A DNA stretch of 64,000 bases from Nocardia sp. NBC_01730 (GCF_035920445.1 NZ_CP109162.1:7254001-7318000); one strand, 5' to 3'; positions 33,705 to 43,631 are shown, counted from the first letter of the stretch. The notes: generated by a model from the sequence alone, not told the origin. Program-made: numbers and translations.

Positions 33705-35108
33705 ATGACCCGCATCGCGATCATCGGTGGTGGACCAGCCGGCTACGAGGCGGCACTGGTGGCGGCCCAGCACGGCGCGTCGGTGACGCTGATCGATGCC
33801 GATGGCATCGGTGGCGCGTGTGTGCTGTGGGACTGTGTCCCCTCCAAGACGTTCATCGCCTCGACCGGCGTGCGCACCGACCTGCGCCGCGCCCGCGATC
33901 TCGGCATCACCCTCGACCCGAACCAGGCGCGGGTGCAACTGCCCGAGGTGAACGCGCGCGTGAAGGCGCTCGCGCTTGCGCAGTCCTCCGATATCCGCTC
34001 GAAATTGCAGACCGTCGGGGTGACGCTGCTGTCCGGGCGCGGCGAGTTGATCGATCCCGGCTCCGGTCTCGCCGCGCACCGGGTGCTCGCCAAGCTGTCC
34101 GACGGCGCGCAGCTGACCGTCGAGGCCGAGGTGGTGCTGATCGCGACCGGCGCGAGCCCCCGCGTGCTGCCCGGTGCCGAGCCGGACGGCGAGCGCGTCC
34201 TCAACTGGCGTCAGCTCTTCGACCTGGAGGAGCTGCCGGAGACCCTGGTTGTGGTCGGTTCCGGCGTGACAGGCGCCGAGTTCGTCTCCGCCTACACCGA
34301 AATGGGTGTGCGGGTGAAGCTGGTCTCCAGCCGGGACCGCGTGCTGCCCGGCGAGGACGCCGACGCGGCGCTTGTGCTCGAAGACGCGCTCGCCGAGCGC
34401 GGCGTCGAGTTGGTCAAGCACGCGCGCGCCGACGCGGTGCAGCGGACCGCCGAGGGCATCGTGGTCAAGTTGTCCGACGGCCGCACGGTCTCCGGCTCGC
34501 ACGCGCTGATGACCGTCGGCTCCACGCCGAACACCAAGGGGCTCGGGTTGGAGCGGGTGGGCATCGAACTCGACCGAGGCGGCTACCTGCGGGTGGACCG
34601 GGTGTCCCGCACATCGGTGCCGGGCATCTACGCCGCGGGCGACTGCACCGGCCTGCTGCCACTGGCCTCGGTGGCCGCGATGCAGGGCCGCATCGCGATG
34701 TACCACGCGCTCGGCGAAGGCGTGAGTCCGATCCGCTTGAAGACCGTCGCCTCCGCGGTGTTCACCCGCCCGGAGATCGCGACCGTCGGCGTCAGCCAAA
34801 CCGCCATCGACAATGGCGAGATTCCCGCACGCACAGTGATGCTGCCGCTGAACACCAACCCACGGGCCAAGATGTCCGGGCTGCGGCGCGGTTTCGTCAA
34901 GATCTTCTGTCGGCCCGCGACCGGCGTGGTGATCGGCGGCGTCGTCGTCGCGCCGATCGCCTCGGAGCTGATCCTGCCGATCGCGCTTGCGGTGCAGAAC
35001 AATCTGACGGTCAACGACCTGGCGCAGACCTTCTCGGTCTACCCGTCGCTCACCGGTTCGGTGACCGAGGCAGCGCGCCTGCTGATGCGGCACGACGACC
35101 TGGATTGA
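33705..35108 (+). CDS. lpdA: NAD(P)H quinone reductase / flavoprotein disulfide reductase (LpdA)
   Basis: 467 aa, pyridine nucleotide-disulfide oxidoreductase fold: IAIIGGGPAGYEAALVAAQ for FAD, VVVGSGVTGAEFVSAYTEMG for NAD(P)H, and YAAGDCTG. The N-terminal redox pair is present (C39 and C44 in GGACVLWDCVPSK). The C-terminal catalytic His-Glu is missing: the HPT..E position reads VYPSLTGS. As I recall, the M. tuberculosis LpdA keeps only one Cys and works as a quinone reductase. GGAGGTATCA precedes the ATG. Confidence 0.9.
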   Translation: MTRIAIIGGGPAGYEAALVAAQHGASVTLIDADGIGGACVLWDCVPSKTFIASTGVRTDLRRARDLGITLDPNQARVQLPEVNARVKALALAQSSDIRSKLQTVGVTLLSGRGELIDPGSGLAAHRVLAKLSDGAQLTVEAEVVLIATGASPRVLPGAEPDGERVLNWRQLFDLEELPETLVVVGSGVTGAEFVSAYTEMGVRVKLVSSRDRVLPGEDADAALVLEDALAERGVELVKHARADAVQRTAEGIVVKLSDGRTVSGSHALMTVGSTPNTKGLGLERVGIELDRGGYLRVDRVSRTSVPGIYAAGDCTGLLPLASVAAMQGRIAMYHALGEGVSPIRLKTVASAVFTRPEIATVGVSQTAIDNGEIPARTVMLPLNTNPRAKMSGLRRGFVKIFCRPATGVVIGGVVVAPIASELILPIALAVQNNLTVNDLAQTFSVYPSLTGSVTEAARLLMRHDDLD

Positions 35109-35404
35109 CGCGTGCGGTGCCGTGTCCGTTATCGGACATATGGCCCCGTGAACATGGTGCGGGCGTTCGGCGCGGGTGCTCTTGCCACCCTTGGTTATTC
35201 GCCGCGTTGCCCATCGTGCACACATGTGGTTCACTCCTCGGCAGAGATGCGATCGGAGGGCGGTCGCGAGGTTCGGTGCGGGGGGATAGGTCCTTTCCAA
35301 ATCGGAACGGCGAACGATTCGGCTTAGTTCGACGATCAGGCGTCTCACCCAGGGACCACAGAGTGCGGCCGATCCGGTCCGCACCCCGGGAAGGATTGCG
35401 AAAA
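35109..35404. other. intergenic region with a short palindrome
   Basis: 296 bp without a convincing gene. TGTCCGTTATCGGACA at 35123-35138 is a perfect 6-bp inverted repeat with a 4-bp spacer, possibly an operator for the secreted protein that follows. GGAAGGA near 35392 is its ribosome binding site. Confidence 0.45.
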
Positions 35405-36400
35405 GTGAAACATCGTAAGCCGAGTCGAACGCAGCGAGCGATGGCGAGCACCTCGTTGCCACTGGCCACCGCGGCTGCGGTGGCCACTCTCTTCGCGGCG
35501 CCGGCGGGGGCGGCTCCCAACGATCAGCCGACCACTCCGCCGACGCCCGCTCCCGCGCAGCCGGGAGTGAACGAGACACCGAGCACTCCGGAGACCACCA
35601 AGCAGGATCCGGACAAGCCGGAATCGAAGCAGGATCCCGAGAAGCCGGAGAGCACGCCGACGCCGAGCCAGCCCGGCGTCACCACCCCGGACTCGGACCA
35701 TGCCATGCCCGACCAGAAGGATCCGCGGCTGCCCCGGCCGACGCAGCCGGGTGTGACTCCTCCGCGCGTCGCGCCGCTGCCGGTTCCTGGGCAGCCGGGC
35801 GAGCCGCAGCCCCCGGTCGCGCCGGAGCAGGGCGCGCAGCCGGATGGCACCCAGTCGGACACCCCGGGTGGCGAGAACGCCGAGGCGCAGCAGCCGGAGA
35901 CCTCGACGCAGGCGCAACCGCGGTGGCAGGCGCCGCGTATGGAGGCCGCCCCACCCGCGCCGGTCGTGGAGATGACCGGTCCGCACGCGGAGATCGGCGC
36001 GAACGTCGACGGTGGCACGCTGCTGCCGGGCTACGTGGCCAACACCCACCACTTCAGCAACGAGGCGGGTTACGTCGGTACCATCGGCTACAACACGCCC
36101 ACCGGTGTGGGCGAGGCCGGCGTCTCGGTGGAGTTCGTCGACAAGAACACCGTCAAGCTGACCACTTACACCGGTGGCGAGGGCTTGGCCGACAACAACA
36201 CCACCGCGGTGTTCGATACCACTCAGCTGAACGCGGCCAAGGCCGCCGTGGAGGACTGGATCCGGGAGCAGCCGGGCGGCGCCGCCGCCCTCGAGGCCGC
36301 CGCACAGGTTAAGCTTCCGCTTCAGTCGGGCGATATTGCTCCGCAGACCGTTGAGGTGGCTGGCGTCACCGCCCAGTGGGGTGGTTCACTCCAGTACTGA
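35405..36400 (+). CDS. secreted proline-rich protein
   Basis: 331 aa, GTG start. A signal peptide (about residues 1-36, LPLATAAAVATLFAAPAGAA) is followed by some 150 residues rich in Pro, Gln, Glu and Thr. Five or so degenerate repeats contain QPGV or QPGE (AQPGVNETP, SQPGVTTPD, TQPGVTPP). The C-terminal 130 residues look folded: GYVANTHHFSNEAGYVGTIG and VEFVDKNTVKLTTYTGGEG. I do not recognise the family. Likely extracellular or wall-associated with a Pro-rich spacer. Confidence 0.8.
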   Translation: MKHRKPSRTQRAMASTSLPLATAAAVATLFAAPAGAAPNDQPTTPPTPAPAQPGVNETPSTPETTKQDPDKPESKQDPEKPESTPTPSQPGVTTPDSDHAMPDQKDPRLPRPTQPGVTPPRVAPLPVPGQPGEPQPPVAPEQGAQPDGTQSDTPGGENAEAQQPETSTQAQPRWQAPRMEAAPPAPVVEMTGPHAEIGANVDGGTLLPGYVANTHHFSNEAGYVGTIGYNTPTGVGEAGVSVEFVDKNTVKLTTYTGGEGLADNNTTAVFDTTQLNAAKAAVEDWIREQPGGAAALEAAAQVKLPLQSGDIAPQTVEVAGVTAQWGGSLQY

Positions 36401-36416
36401 CACGAGCTGATTTCGG

Positions 36417-36450
36417 CGAGTGGGGCGGTCGTTCGCGACCGCCCCACTCG
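36417..36450 (+). terminator. hairpin terminator
   Basis: Perfect 15-bp stem, CGAGTGGGGCGGTCG and its complement, closing on TTCG. It lies 17 bp after the secreted-protein stop. Confidence 0.85.
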
Positions 36451-36474
36451 TGTGTCCTGGGGAAAGGATTGGGT

Positions 36475-37491
36475 GTGACCTCCGAGGGTGATGCGAGGGA
36501 AGACGACCTCGAACAGTCCGGGTCGGAGTTCGGCCCGCCGATGGGGGGTTTCGGACCACCGGTTTCCGAATTCGGTCCTCCGGTTTCGGAGTTCGGCCCG
36601 CCGATGGGCGCCGACACCGGACCGCGCTGGCCCGTGCCGGAGCAGCCGACCGACCACCCCGAGCTGATCTGGCGACCGGCCGCCGAGCCAGAGACGACGC
36701 CCGCGCCGCCCCCACAGTATCGGGCGCCGGATTCCACCGTCGTCGCCGATCGGCCTGCTCCGGCGCCTGCGCCCGACCACCGTGACATGCCTGCTACGGA
36801 GGCCGCGCGACCGCAGGCCTCGGATGGCGAGCAGGAGTCCTGGTGGAACCGGCCTGCCGCCGAGGGTGGCGTGCCGAAACCTCCTCCACCGTCCGAGTCG
36901 GGCCTGTCCTGGGCCGAGGACCCGATCGCCATGCGGCTGGCACTGCGCGTTCCTGCGACGCCCCCGCCCGCTCGCCGTTCCGGTTCCTCATCCCGGGGGC
37001 GCGTGCTCGGCGTGCTCGCGGCGGTGGTCGTGCTGATCGCGCTGACGGTGACCATCATCGCGGTCTCCCGCGACAACGGCGACACCACCGCCACCCCCGA
37101 CGTCGGGGGCACCACTGCCGCGTTGAGCTGCCCGTCCAGCAAGGACGGCAAAGTGACCGTCGGCAACGGCCCCGGCGACACTGCCAGTGGGGCCGGGGCC
37201 ATTCTCGGGTTCCAAAACGCGTTCTACGTCGCGCGCAATGGGGAACGGGCCAGGTCGTTCGTTGCGCCGGACGCGGATTTTTCGACCGCCGCCGTCCTCC
37301 AGCAGGCCATCGACGAACATATTCCGGTGGGCACCACGCATTGCGTGCGGATCACCGAGTCGGGCCAGGACACCTTCGATGTCGACCTGACCGAGCATCG
37401 CCCAGACGGCACCACGATCGTGTACCCGCAGCGTGTCACGACCGTGGACAGGGGCGGCAGGAAACTGGTCTTCGTCATCCGGGAACGGTGA
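36475..37491 (+). CDS. single-pass membrane protein with Pro-rich cytoplasmic region
   Basis: 338 aa, GTG start with AAAGGA upstream. The N-terminal 170 residues are Pro-rich with four FGPP repeats (FGPPMGGFGPPVSEFGPPV). One membrane helix follows (VLGVLAAVVVLIALTVTIIAV). The C-terminal domain of about 125 residues lies outside the cell and has two Cys (LSCPSS and THCVRI) that could form a disulfide. It resembles exported domains common in Nocardia membrane proteins. Function unknown; it may work with the secreted protein just upstream. Confidence 0.8.
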   Translation: MTSEGDAREDDLEQSGSEFGPPMGGFGPPVSEFGPPVSEFGPPMGADTGPRWPVPEQPTDHPELIWRPAAEPETTPAPPPQYRAPDSTVVADRPAPAPAPDHRDMPATEAARPQASDGEQESWWNRPAAEGGVPKPPPPSESGLSWAEDPIAMRLALRVPATPPPARRSGSSSRGRVLGVLAAVVVLIALTVTIIAVSRDNGDTTATPDVGGTTAALSCPSSKDGKVTVGNGPGDTASGAGAILGFQNAFYVARNGERARSFVAPDADFSTAAVLQQAIDEHIPVGTTHCVRITESGQDTFDVDLTEHRPDGTTIVYPQRVTTVDRGGRKLVFVIRER

Positions 37492-37584
37492 TTTCTTCTC
37501 ATATACTGGGAATAGAATTTCATATTCTGGTCAGCGATGTGGGACAGTGAGGTCTCGCGTACCGTGGCGTACCTCGGAGGTTTC

Positions 37585-38763
37585 ATGTCGCCGATCACTC
37601 CACCGCTGGCCCGGCGCCTCGGAGGCCTGACGAGCTCGGCGATTCGCGACCTGTTGAAGCTGACCGCCCGCGACGACGTCATCAGCCTGGCCGGTGGGCT
37701 GCCCGATGAGCAGCTCATGCCGCGCGATCGGATCGCGCTGGCGGCCGAGTCGGCGCTCGCGGACCGCACACGGCTTCAGTACACCGAATCGGCGGGCTGG
37801 GGACCGCTGCGCGAGGTGCTGGCGGCACGCGAGACGGCACGGATCGGTCGGCAGGTGCCGCTCGAGGAGATGTTCGTCACGCACGGCTCGCAGCAAGCGC
37901 TGTCGCTGCTTGCCGAGGTGCTGCTGGATCCAAGCGCGCTTGTCGTGGTCGAGGATCCGGCGTATGTCGGTGCGCTGCAAGTGTTTCGGGCTGCGGGAGC
38001 GCGGATCGTCACGGTTCCGCTCGACGCGGAGGGTATGCGGATCGACGCGCTGGCCGAACTGCTCGGCCGTGGGGAGCGCCCCGCGCTGGTGCACACGGTG
38101 AGCAATTTCCACAATCCGCGTGGTGTCACCATGACCCCGCGGCGTCGCCGCGAACTCGCCGAACTCGCCGAACGGTACGGGTTCTGGGTGATCGAAGACG
38201 ATCCGTACGGTGAGCTGTGGTTCGATCGGCCATCGCCGGAGCCGGTTGCGTCGTACTCGCCCAACGTGATCCGGCTGTCGAGTGTGTCGAAGACCCTGGC
38301 GCCGACGCTGCGGGTGGGGTGGATGATCGCACCGAATGCGGTGTGCCGGGGCGTGGAGTTGCTGAAGCAGGGTGCGGACCTGTGCGGTTCGGCCCTGACT
38401 CAGCAGATCGCCGCCGATCTGCTCGCCGACACCGATTGGCTGGTGGCGCATGTGGACAAGATCCGGCGCGTCTACGGTGAGCGGGCGCGTGTCTTGGTGC
38501 AGGCGCTGCGCGAGCGCTTCGGTGACCGAGTGGTGACTACCGAAGCCGCTGGCGGCATGTTTGTCTGGGTCGACTTCACCGATGGAACCGACACCGTGGA
38601 CCTGCTACCTCGCGCGGTCGATCTCGGCGTAGCCTACGTCCCCGGCGAGGCTTTCTCGATGTCCGGCGCCCACCGCAATTCGATGCGCCTGTGCTTCACC
38701 ACCTCCGAGGCGGAGACGCTTCAGGAGGCGACCGTCCGCTTGTCCCGTGCAATAGGCGAATAG
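37585..38763 (+). CDS. PLP-dependent aminotransferase (LysN/MocR-type fold I)
   Basis: 392 aa. The pyridoxal-binding Lys is in LSSVSKTLAPTLRVGW; VSNFHNPRGVTMT carries the Asn-Pro substrate motif and EDDPYGELWFD the Asp contacting the pyridine nitrogen. It aligns with 2-aminoadipate / aromatic aminotransferases without a DNA-binding N-domain. GGAGG at 37575 fixes the ATG at 37585. The AT-rich stretch CATATACTGGGAATAG upstream probably holds the promoter. The stop TAG is the first three bases of repeat copy G. Confidence 0.88.
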   Translation: MSPITPPLARRLGGLTSSAIRDLLKLTARDDVISLAGGLPDEQLMPRDRIALAAESALADRTRLQYTESAGWGPLREVLAARETARIGRQVPLEEMFVTHGSQQALSLLAEVLLDPSALVVVEDPAYVGALQVFRAAGARIVTVPLDAEGMRIDALAELLGRGERPALVHTVSNFHNPRGVTMTPRRRRELAELAERYGFWVIEDDPYGELWFDRPSPEPVASYSPNVIRLSSVSKTLAPTLRVGWMIAPNAVCRGVELLKQGADLCGSALTQQIAADLLADTDWLVAHVDKIRRVYGERARVLVQALRERFGDRVVTTEAAGGMFVWVDFTDGTDTVDLLPRAVDLGVAYVPGEAFSMSGAHRNSMRLCFTTSEAETLQEATVRLSRAIGE

Positions 38764-38975
38764 CTGTGTTTGTTTGGCAGCGCCTTCGGCGCTGCGTGTT
38801 CGCGGCCCCCTATTGGCTCGCGTCCGAGCGACCACTGCTGGCGACTTCGTCGCGGACGCCGCGGCCGCTCGGACGCGAGCCGGGCCGCGAACGGGCAATG
38901 CTCGGTCTCGCTTCGCTCGGAACTGAGAGGGGGCCGATGCGGTTGCGTCGGGAGGCGAACACGGTATCGATTGTT
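38761..38975. repeat. palindromic repeat, copy G
   Basis: Forward copy. TAGCTGTGTTTGTTTGG edge, hairpin GCAGCGCC-TTC-GGCGCTGC, GTTCGCGGCC, arms GGCTCGCGTCCGAGCGACC and GCCGCTCGGACGCGAGCC, then the tail through GGGAGGCGAACACGG. It lies between convergent aminotransferase and glpK genes and starts at the aminotransferase stop codon. Confidence 0.9.
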
Positions 38976-38977
38976 CG

Positions 38978-40477
38978 CTAATCTACCCAGCCGTAGGTGC
39001 GTTCGACGGCCTTGTCCCATGCTTCGAGGTGCTTGTCCCGGTCCGCGGCCGACATGGTCGGGTGCCAGGTCTTGTCGGCGGCCCAGTTGGCGCGGATGTC
39101 GTCGGTGCTCGGCCAGAAACCGACGGCCAGACCCGCCGCGTAGGCGGCGCCGAGCGCGGTGGTCTCGTTGACCACGGGGCGCACCACGGGCGCGTCGAGA
39201 ATGTCGGACTGGAACTGCATGAGCAGGTCGTTGCCGACCATGCCGCCGTCCACCTTCAGTGTGGTGAGCTCCAGGCCGAGGTGTTCGGACTCGGCGTCGG
39301 CGCGCATCGCATCGACCACTTCGCGGGTCTGGAACGCGGTGGACTCCAGCACCGCCCGCGCGAGATGCGCCTTGGTGACGAACCTGGTGAGCCCGGCGAT
39401 CACGCCGCGCGCGTCCGGTCGCCAGCGCGGCGCGAACAGCCCGGAGAAGGCGGGGACGATGTAGGCGCCGCCGTTGTCGGCGACGCTGCGAGCCAGCGGC
39501 TCGATCTCGTCGGCGGCGGAGATGATGCCGAGATTGTCGCGGAACCACTGCACCAGCGAGCCGGTGACCGCGATGGCGCCCTCCAGCGCGTACACGGCGT
39601 CCGCGTCGCCGAGGCGATAGCACACCGTGGTGAGAAGGCCGTGTCGGCTGAACACCGGCGTGGTGCCGGTGTTCAGCAGCATGAAATTGCCGGTGCCGTA
39701 GGTGTTCTTGGCCTCACCGGGCGCCAGGCATGCCTGGCCGAAGGTGGCGGCCTGCTGGTCGCCGAGGATGCCGGCCACAGGTACCCCGGCCAACGGCCCG
39801 GAATTGATCTCCGCGTACACCTCCGAAGAACTGCGGATCCGCGGCAGCATCGCCTCCGGCACGCCGAACTTCGCGCAGATCCGCGAATCCCACTGCAGCG
39901 AACGAAGATCCATCAGCATGGTGCGCGAGGCATTGGTCACGTCGGTGACGTGCTCGCCGGTGAGGTTCCACAGCACCCAGCTGTCGACGGTGCCGAAACA
40001 CAGCTCGCCCGCCTCGGCGCGGTCCCGCGCGCCCGCGACGTTGTCCAGGATCCAACGCAGCTTCGGCCCCGCGAAGTAGGTGGACAGCGGAAGGCCGGTG
40101 CGGTCCTGGTAGCGGGTCGCTCCCGCCTCGCCGCCCAGCTCGGCGCACAGCCGATCGGTGCGGGTGTCCTGCCAGACGATGGCATTGTGCACCGGCTTGC
40201 CGGTCTTGCGATCCCACACCACCGTAGTCTCGCGCTGGTTGGTGACCCCGACCGCGGCGATGTCGTCGCGGGTGAGCCCGTTGCGCTCCAGCGCCTCGCC
40301 GAGCACGAATTCGATATTGCGCCAAATTGTTTCGGGATCGTGCTCGACCCAGCCTGGTCGCGGGAAGATCTGTTCGTGTTCCCGCTGGGCGACACCGACG
40401 ACGCGCCCCTGCCGGTCGAAGACGATGCACCGACTCGAGGTCGTGCCTTGATCGATGGCGGCCACATAGCGACGCAT
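38978..40477 (-). CDS. glpK: glycerol kinase
   Basis: 499 aa FGGY-family kinase phosphorylating glycerol to glycerol-3-phosphate. The N-terminal [16 protein letters not shown] is the phosphate-1 loop. [29 protein letters not shown] and the C-terminal [15 protein letters not shown] are characteristic. The ATG at 40477 has CAAAAT seven bases upstream and no clear ribosome binding site; long in-frame codons beyond it run through repeat DNA and are not part of the gene. Divergent from glpD. Confidence 0.96.
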   Translation of the reverse strand: MRRYVAAIDQGTTSSRCIVFDRQGRVVGVAQREHEQIFPRPGWVEHDPETIWRNIEFVLGEALERNGLTRDDIAAVGVTNQRETTVVWDRKTGKPVHNAIVWQDTRTDRLCAELGGEAGATRYQDRTGLPLSTYFAGPKLRWILDNVAGARDRAEAGELCFGTVDSWVLWNLTGEHVTDVTNASRTMLMDLRSLQWDSRICAKFGVPEAMLPRIRSSSEVYAEINSGPLAGVPVAGILGDQQAATFGQACLAPGEAKNTYGTGNFMLLNTGTTPVFSRHGLLTTVCYRLGDADAVYALEGAIAVTGSLVQWFRDNLGIISAADEIEPLARSVADNGGAYIVPAFSGLFAPRWRPDARGVIAGLTRFVTKAHLARAVLESTAFQTREVVDAMRADAESEHLGLELTTLKVDGGMVGNDLLMQFQSDILDAPVVRPVVNETTALGAAYAAGLAVGFWPSTDDIRANWAADKTWHPTMSAADRDKHLEAWDKAVERTYGWVD

Positions 40478-40487
40478 GTGATGTATT

Positions 40488-40720
40488 TTGCAGCGCTGTG
40501 TTTGTTTTTGCTGTGTCTTTGGCCGCGCGGGCGCGGCGGGTTCGCGGCCCCCTGGTGGCTCGCGTCCGAGCGGCCGCCGCTGGCGACTTCGTCGCGGACG
40601 CGGCGGCCGCTCGGACGCGAGCCGGGCCGCGAACGGGCAATGTTTGGTCTCGCTTCGCTCGGAAGCGGGAGTGGGGCTGGTGTGATTGCGTCGGGTGGCG
40701 AACGTGGTATTGAGCTCTTC
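40488..40720. repeat. palindromic repeat, copy H
   Basis: Forward copy between glpK and glpD. Arms GGCTCGCGTCCGAGCGGCC-GCCG and CGGC-GGCCGCTCGGACGCGAGCC differ from copy C by a paired A to C / T to G change, so the stem stays complete. The edge carries GCTGTGTTTG twice. Confidence 0.9.
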
Positions 40721-40734
40721 GCTCTTGGGCGTTT

Positions 40735-40890
40735 GCGGCCCCTCGGTGTTTCGTATGCGGAGTGGTCGACGCTGGCGACTTCGTCGCGTGCGCGTCGGCT
40801 GCTCGGACGTGAGCTGGGCCGCGAACGGGCAATGTTTGGTCTCGCTTCGCTCGGAAGCGGGAGTGGGCCGATGTGGAGTCGGGTTGCGCG
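40735..40890. repeat. palindromic repeat, copy I (degenerate)
   Basis: Second copy directly after H. The left arm is eroded (GGAGTGGTCGACG), the right arm is CGTCGGCTGCTCGGACGTGAG, and the tail AATGTTTGGTCTCGCTTCG is identical to that of copy H. Confidence 0.8.
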
Positions 40891-41139
40891 TTTTGTCTGG
40901 GTTGTCCACGACACGACGAGTGGTCCCTCGGCTCATGCCCAGGCAAAGAGGAGGTCGGCCCGGTGTGGTTGCGAAGGGCGGCGTGGTGGCCGGTCGCTCG
41001 GTTAAGGTAGGTCTTGTTACCGATGGGTAGTACATGGCCACACGGGAGTGGCGACGGCCGGGGGATTCCGCGGCGGTTCGCTTAGCCTGGAGTTGAACAG
41101 CTCGATCGAATACATCCGCATCGGTTGGAGGAGTCGAGC

Positions 41140-42873
41140 ATGACCAAGAAACCGGTTTCGCAGTTCCTCGGCCCGGAGCAGCGCAGAACGGCGTGGGAGC
41201 GCTTCGGCAAGGATCATTTCGACGTGGTCGTGGTCGGCGGTGGCGTGGTCGGCGCCGGGATCGCGCTGGACGCGGCGACCCGGGGCCTGCAGGTCGCACT
41301 CGTCGAGGCGCGTGATCTCGCATCGGGTACCTCCAGTCGGTCGTCGAAGATGTTCCACGGCGGATTGCGTTATCTGGAACAGCTGGAGTTCGGACTGGTG
41401 CGCGAGGCGCTGCGGGAACGTGAACTCGCGCTGTCAACCCTGGCACCACACCTGGTCAAGCCGCTGCGCTTCCTGTATCCGCTGACCCATCGAGCGTGGG
41501 AGCGTCCGTACGTCGCGGCAGGGCTGGTCCTCTACGACACCATGGGTGGTGCTAAATCCGTTCCCGGACAACGGCATCTGACCCGCGCCGGCGCGTTGCG
41601 GCTGGCGCCGGGGCTGCGGCGTGACGCACTGATCGGCGGCGTGAGCTACTACGACACGGTGGTCGACGACGCGCGTCACACCATGACCGTGGCCCGCACC
41701 GCCGCACACTACGGCGCGGTGATCCGCGCCTCCACCCAGGTGGTGGGGCTTCTGCGCGAGGCCGACCGGGTGGTCGGTGTGAAGGTGCGTGACACCGAGG
41801 ACGGACGCACCGGCGAGGTGCGCGGACACGTGGTGATCAACGCGACCGGCGTGTGGACCGACGAGGTCCAGGCTCTCTCGCAGCAGAGGGGGCGGTTCCA
41901 CGTGCGCGCCTCCAAAGGAGTGCATATCGTGGTGCCCCGCGACCGGATCGTCAGCGACACCGCGATCATCCTGCGTACCACGACCTCGGTGTTGTTCGTC
42001 ATCCCGTGGGGTACGCACTGGATCATCGGCACTACCGACACCCAGTGGAACCTCGACCTCGCGCATCCGGCGGCCACCAGGGCCGACATCGACTACCTGC
42101 TCGACCGGGTGAACCAGGTGCTGGTTACCTCGCTCACCCCCGACGACATCGACGGCGTGTACGCGGGACTGCGGCCGCTGCTGGCGGGCGAGAGCGACGA
42201 GACCTCCAAGCTGTCGCGCGAGCACGCCGTCGCGCGGGTGGCGCCCGGACTGGTCGGCATCGCGGGCGGCAAGTACACCACCTACCGTGTGATGGCCTAC
42301 GACGCGGTAGACGAAGCGGCACAGGACATTCCGGCCCGGGTCTCGCCTTCGATCACCGAGAAGGTGCCGCTGCTCGGCGCGGACGGCTACTTCGCGCTGG
42401 TCAACCAGACGGTGCAGCTGGCCGAGGCATATGGTGTGCACCCGTACCGGATCAAGCACCTGCTCGACCGCTACGGCTCGCTGATCGACCAGGTGATGGC
42501 CTTCGCCGACGGCAAACCCGAACTGCTGCAACCGATCACGGACGCTCCGTCATATCTGCAGGTGGAGGCGGTCTACGCGGCGGAAGCCGAGGGCGCGCTG
42601 CACCTGGACGACATCCTGGCCCGGCGGACCAGGATCTCGATCGAGTACCCGCACCGGGGCGCCAACTGCGCCGAACAGGTGGCCGGATTGGTCGCGCCGA
42701 TCCTGGGCTGGGACGCCGACGAGATCGACCGGGAGGTCCGGACCTATCAGGCGCGCGTCGAGGCGGAGATCCGTTCGCAGACCCAGCCGGACGACGCCTC
42801 CGCCGACGCCCTGCGCGTCGCGGCGCCCGAACCCCGCCCGGAGCTCCTCGAGCCCGTGCCATCGGAAAGCTGA
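41140..42873 (+). CDS. glpD: FAD-dependent glycerol-3-phosphate dehydrogenase
   Basis: 577 aa membrane-associated enzyme oxidising glycerol-3-phosphate to dihydroxyacetone phosphate and reducing quinone. FAD loop [18 protein letters not shown]; conserved [32 protein letters not shown] and [12 protein letters not shown]. The tail after residue 550 is Pro/Glu-rich and variable. GGAGGA precedes the ATG at 41140. With glpK it forms a divergent glycerol-use pair across about 660 bp of mostly repeat DNA. Confidence 0.96.
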   Translation: MTKKPVSQFLGPEQRRTAWERFGKDHFDVVVVGGGVVGAGIALDAATRGLQVALVEARDLASGTSSRSSKMFHGGLRYLEQLEFGLVREALRERELALSTLAPHLVKPLRFLYPLTHRAWERPYVAAGLVLYDTMGGAKSVPGQRHLTRAGALRLAPGLRRDALIGGVSYYDTVVDDARHTMTVARTAAHYGAVIRASTQVVGLLREADRVVGVKVRDTEDGRTGEVRGHVVINATGVWTDEVQALSQQRGRFHVRASKGVHIVVPRDRIVSDTAIILRTTTSVLFVIPWGTHWIIGTTDTQWNLDLAHPAATRADIDYLLDRVNQVLVTSLTPDDIDGVYAGLRPLLAGESDETSKLSREHAVARVAPGLVGIAGGKYTTYRVMAYDAVDEAAQDIPARVSPSITEKVPLLGADGYFALVNQTVQLAEAYGVHPYRIKHLLDRYGSLIDQVMAFADGKPELLQPITDAPSYLQVEAVYAAEAEGALHLDDILARRTRISIEYPHRGANCAEQVAGLVAPILGWDADEIDREVRTYQARVEAEIRSQTQPDDASADALRVAAPEPRPELLEPVPSES

Positions 42874-42949
42874 TCCGGCCGTTCGCCTGACTTTCGTGCT
42901 CGACAACCGGTGGCAATCGCATCCAGATCGCAGGCAGCGCAGTGCGATC

Positions 42950-43590
42950 AGCGGCCGAGATCAGTGCGTTTCCACACCCATCGCCCATTCGGCCAGTGAC
43001 CCGTAGATATCGCAGCATCAGCTTGTCTGGTATCGGATCGGGTCGGCGAGGTGCAGACGGCCAGCTCCTCCACGGCGGCCGACCGGATTCGCTCGGTCGC
43101 GCCGTTCGGATCGACGCTCACCCGATGTACCGGGACAGATGGCGCGCGTCGATCGCCCGTGCGTAAGCGCGCCCGAGCCCGAGCCGCTACCGCAGACCGG
43201 GTGGCCCGCCGTCAGGTGGGCTGAGCATGATGCGCCGGCCGGCGCAGCGTGCGGCTAGGCGGCCGACCTGGTCCACGTCGGCGTTCCAGTCCACGCTGCT
43301 GATCCCGGGCAGTGCGATCGCCGACTCGCGGTCCAGCAGCGCGGGCCGCCGATCAGTGCCTCGAACTCGGCCGTGGTGCCCAGCGGGCGATCGAGGTACA
43401 GGTTGGTGCCGACGATCGGCATGTAGCCGAGTTTCTTCGGCGGCCTCGTAGATCTCGGGGTGTTCGGGCAGGTCGTCGAGCAGGCCGCCGACGTTGGAGT
43501 TGGGTACCGCGCAGATCACCGAGTCGGCGGGAACCGTGGTTCCGCCGGTGAGGGCGACGCCGGCGACCCTGCCTGATGCACTCCACGGTT
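42950..43590 (-). pseudogene. remnant of an FAD-dependent amine oxidase-like gene
   Basis: Three pieces in different frames together resemble the middle and end of a flavin amine oxidase / hydroxysqualene dehydroxylase-like protein. First RVAGVALTGGTTVPADSV and ICAVPNSNVGGLLDDLPEH, then after a frameshift KLGYMPIVGTNLYLDRPLGT, then after another LLDRESAIALPGISSVDWN. AIDARHLSRYIG further on may be its C-terminal part. The N-terminal FAD loop is absent. I see no intact gene in the interval. Confidence 0.6.
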
Positions 43591-43631
43591 GACTTACGAA
43601 TTGTGAGTCAAGTGGGTGAGTTGGTCGCGCG

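Noticed and set aside
35112..35327. 71-codon frame after lpdA
   Set aside because: No RBS, composition unlike a protein, no recognisable family.
40478..41449. A 320-codon upstream extension of glpK, in frame
   Set aside because: It runs through repeat copies H and I and into the glpD gene on the other strand. Glycerol kinases start at the [11 protein letters not shown] site.
42942..43166. 74-codon forward frame after glpD
   Set aside because: Overlaps the decayed oxidoreductase on the other strand and has no start signal.
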